From Chromatiaceae bacterium (GTDB taxonomy: Bacteria; Pseudomonadota; Gammaproteobacteria; Chromatiales; Chromatiaceae): a stretch of DNA of 64,000 nucleotides. The translations under genes were made by a program, and so were the position numbers. Position 1 is the first letter of the stretch, and every line of letters starts with the position of its first letter. The stretch spans positions 88,308 to 152,307 of the forward strand of contig JAJDNF010000033.1 of assembly GCA_022340805.1 (NCBI GenBank), written 5' to 3'. The notes below the pieces were generated by a model. It did no database searches. It worked only from the letters and a program-made list of their open reading frames with translations, and was not told the DNA's origin. Shown one piece after another: positions 63,456 through 64,000 of the stretch.

Positions 63456-64000
63456 TCATGTGGCCTGGATCAGGCGATGCAGGCGTTTGCAGTTGTACGC
63501 CAGACACACCAACTCCCATTCCAAGCTCACTTTCTCAATGCCTCGCAGCATGAAACGGCGGAAGCCCATCACGTGCTTGATGATGCCAAACACCGGTTCG
63601 ACTGTCTGTTGGCGTAAGCGGTACAGCCCGCGGCCCCGATCGCTTTTCAAACGCGCATTCATCCGTTGTATCCAGGGCTTCGGATTGGTCGCTTCCGGCG
63701 TGGCCCGCTTCGGCGGACGAAAATCATAACGGCGTTGATTGGGACGGCCGGTGGCCACCAATACCTCCATGTGCCGCCGCTCCAGTTCATCGATCTGCTC
63801 GTCGTTGGCAAACCCATTATCGGCCAACACACCACGGACAGATCCCAATGTCTCGGATACCGCCTCAACATCCGCCACCAGTTCACCATTATCGGCTGCA
63901 CACGTGCTGACCCGGTTACCCAGGACCATCTGACTGCCGTCCGTACTGACCGCCGCCTGAGCATTGTAGCTTTGACGGTATTCACTGCCCTTGTTCTTGC
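63456..64000 (-). mobile_element. IS1182/IS5-like transposase, 5' end outside the window
   Basis: The C-terminal ~180 residues of a DDE transposase, reading from the right edge leftwards (SEYRQSYNAQAAVSTDGSQM, GVLADNGFAND, TVEPVFGIIKHVMGFRRFML, LAYNCKRLHRL). The D and E of the catalytic triad are likely in these blocks. The N-terminal part and the other end of the insertion sequence lie outside. A possible end near 63268-63285 (AGCAGCCTGTCGGACTGAGC) is tentative. Confidence 0.85.

Noticed and set aside
1..64000. CRISPR arrays, rRNA and tRNA genes, riboswitches
   Set aside because: No regularly spaced short repeats, no cloverleaf-like sequences and no recognised riboswitch were found by eye. 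A dedicated covariance search could still find a small RNA.

Overview
The window comes from a GC-rich, sulfur-oxidising, CO2-fixing gammaproteobacterium, most like the Chromatiales and related chemolithoautotrophs. The evidence is a complete proteobacterial alpha-carboxysome operon with form IA RuBisCO, a sulfur oxygenase reductase gene, and gammaproteobacterial housekeeping genes (sbcB, tsaB, rlmJ, yoaA, mrcB, folE, ppnP). I saw no rRNA, tRNA or CRISPR array. The only transposase is cut off by the right edge.

Layout. 1-2.3 kb: two adjacent class I ribonucleotide reductase beta genes, the first cut by the left edge. 2.7-7.5 kb: a small zinc-ribbon protein, a GAF-PAS-GGDEF-EAL protein, folE, ppnP and a SprT-like metalloprotein. 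7.6-24.6 kb: many small conserved or unknown genes, including a CBS protein, alpha/beta hydrolases, a HIT protein, a membrane-anchored thioredoxin, an acyltransferase, a rhodanese and an ankyrin lipoprotein. A 147-bp tandem repeat lies at 8.25-8.58 kb. 24.6-34.2 kb: an OmpA-domain protein, an MFS transporter, sbcB, a qor-tsaB pair, the sulfur oxygenase reductase, a methyltransferase, rlmJ and yjbQ.

34.3-49.9 kb is the carbon-concentrating region. On the minus strand, reading from 47.9 down to 37.9 kb, it runs cbbL, cbbS, csoS2, csoS3 (carbonic anhydrase), csoS4A, csoS4B, two csoS1, a ferritin-like gene, the acRAF assembly factor, the McdA/McdB positioning pair and cbbR. Converging on cbbR from the other side is a plus-strand group: a SulP transporter, a free-standing protein resembling the RuBisCO small subunit, CsoS1D and a Nudix protein. 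A second SulP gene lies upstream of cbbL. Together these should import anions (possibly bicarbonate), convert bicarbonate to CO2 inside the shell, fix it, and distribute the carboxysomes in the cell. Sulfur oxidation would supply the energy.

49.9-64 kb holds the YoaA helicase, a possible PD-(D/E)XK protein, a TPR lipoprotein, PBP1B, and a dedicated proteobacterial sortase system (sortase, VIT-vWA substrate, response regulator, histidine kinase with a CBM9-like sensor region). The substrate gene carries an in-frame TAG at codon 140. A type IV pilin-like gene, a 252-bp element with terminal inverted repeats, and a partial IS1182/IS5-like transposase close the window. Two related MITE-like repeats lie at 25.4 and 55.8 kb.
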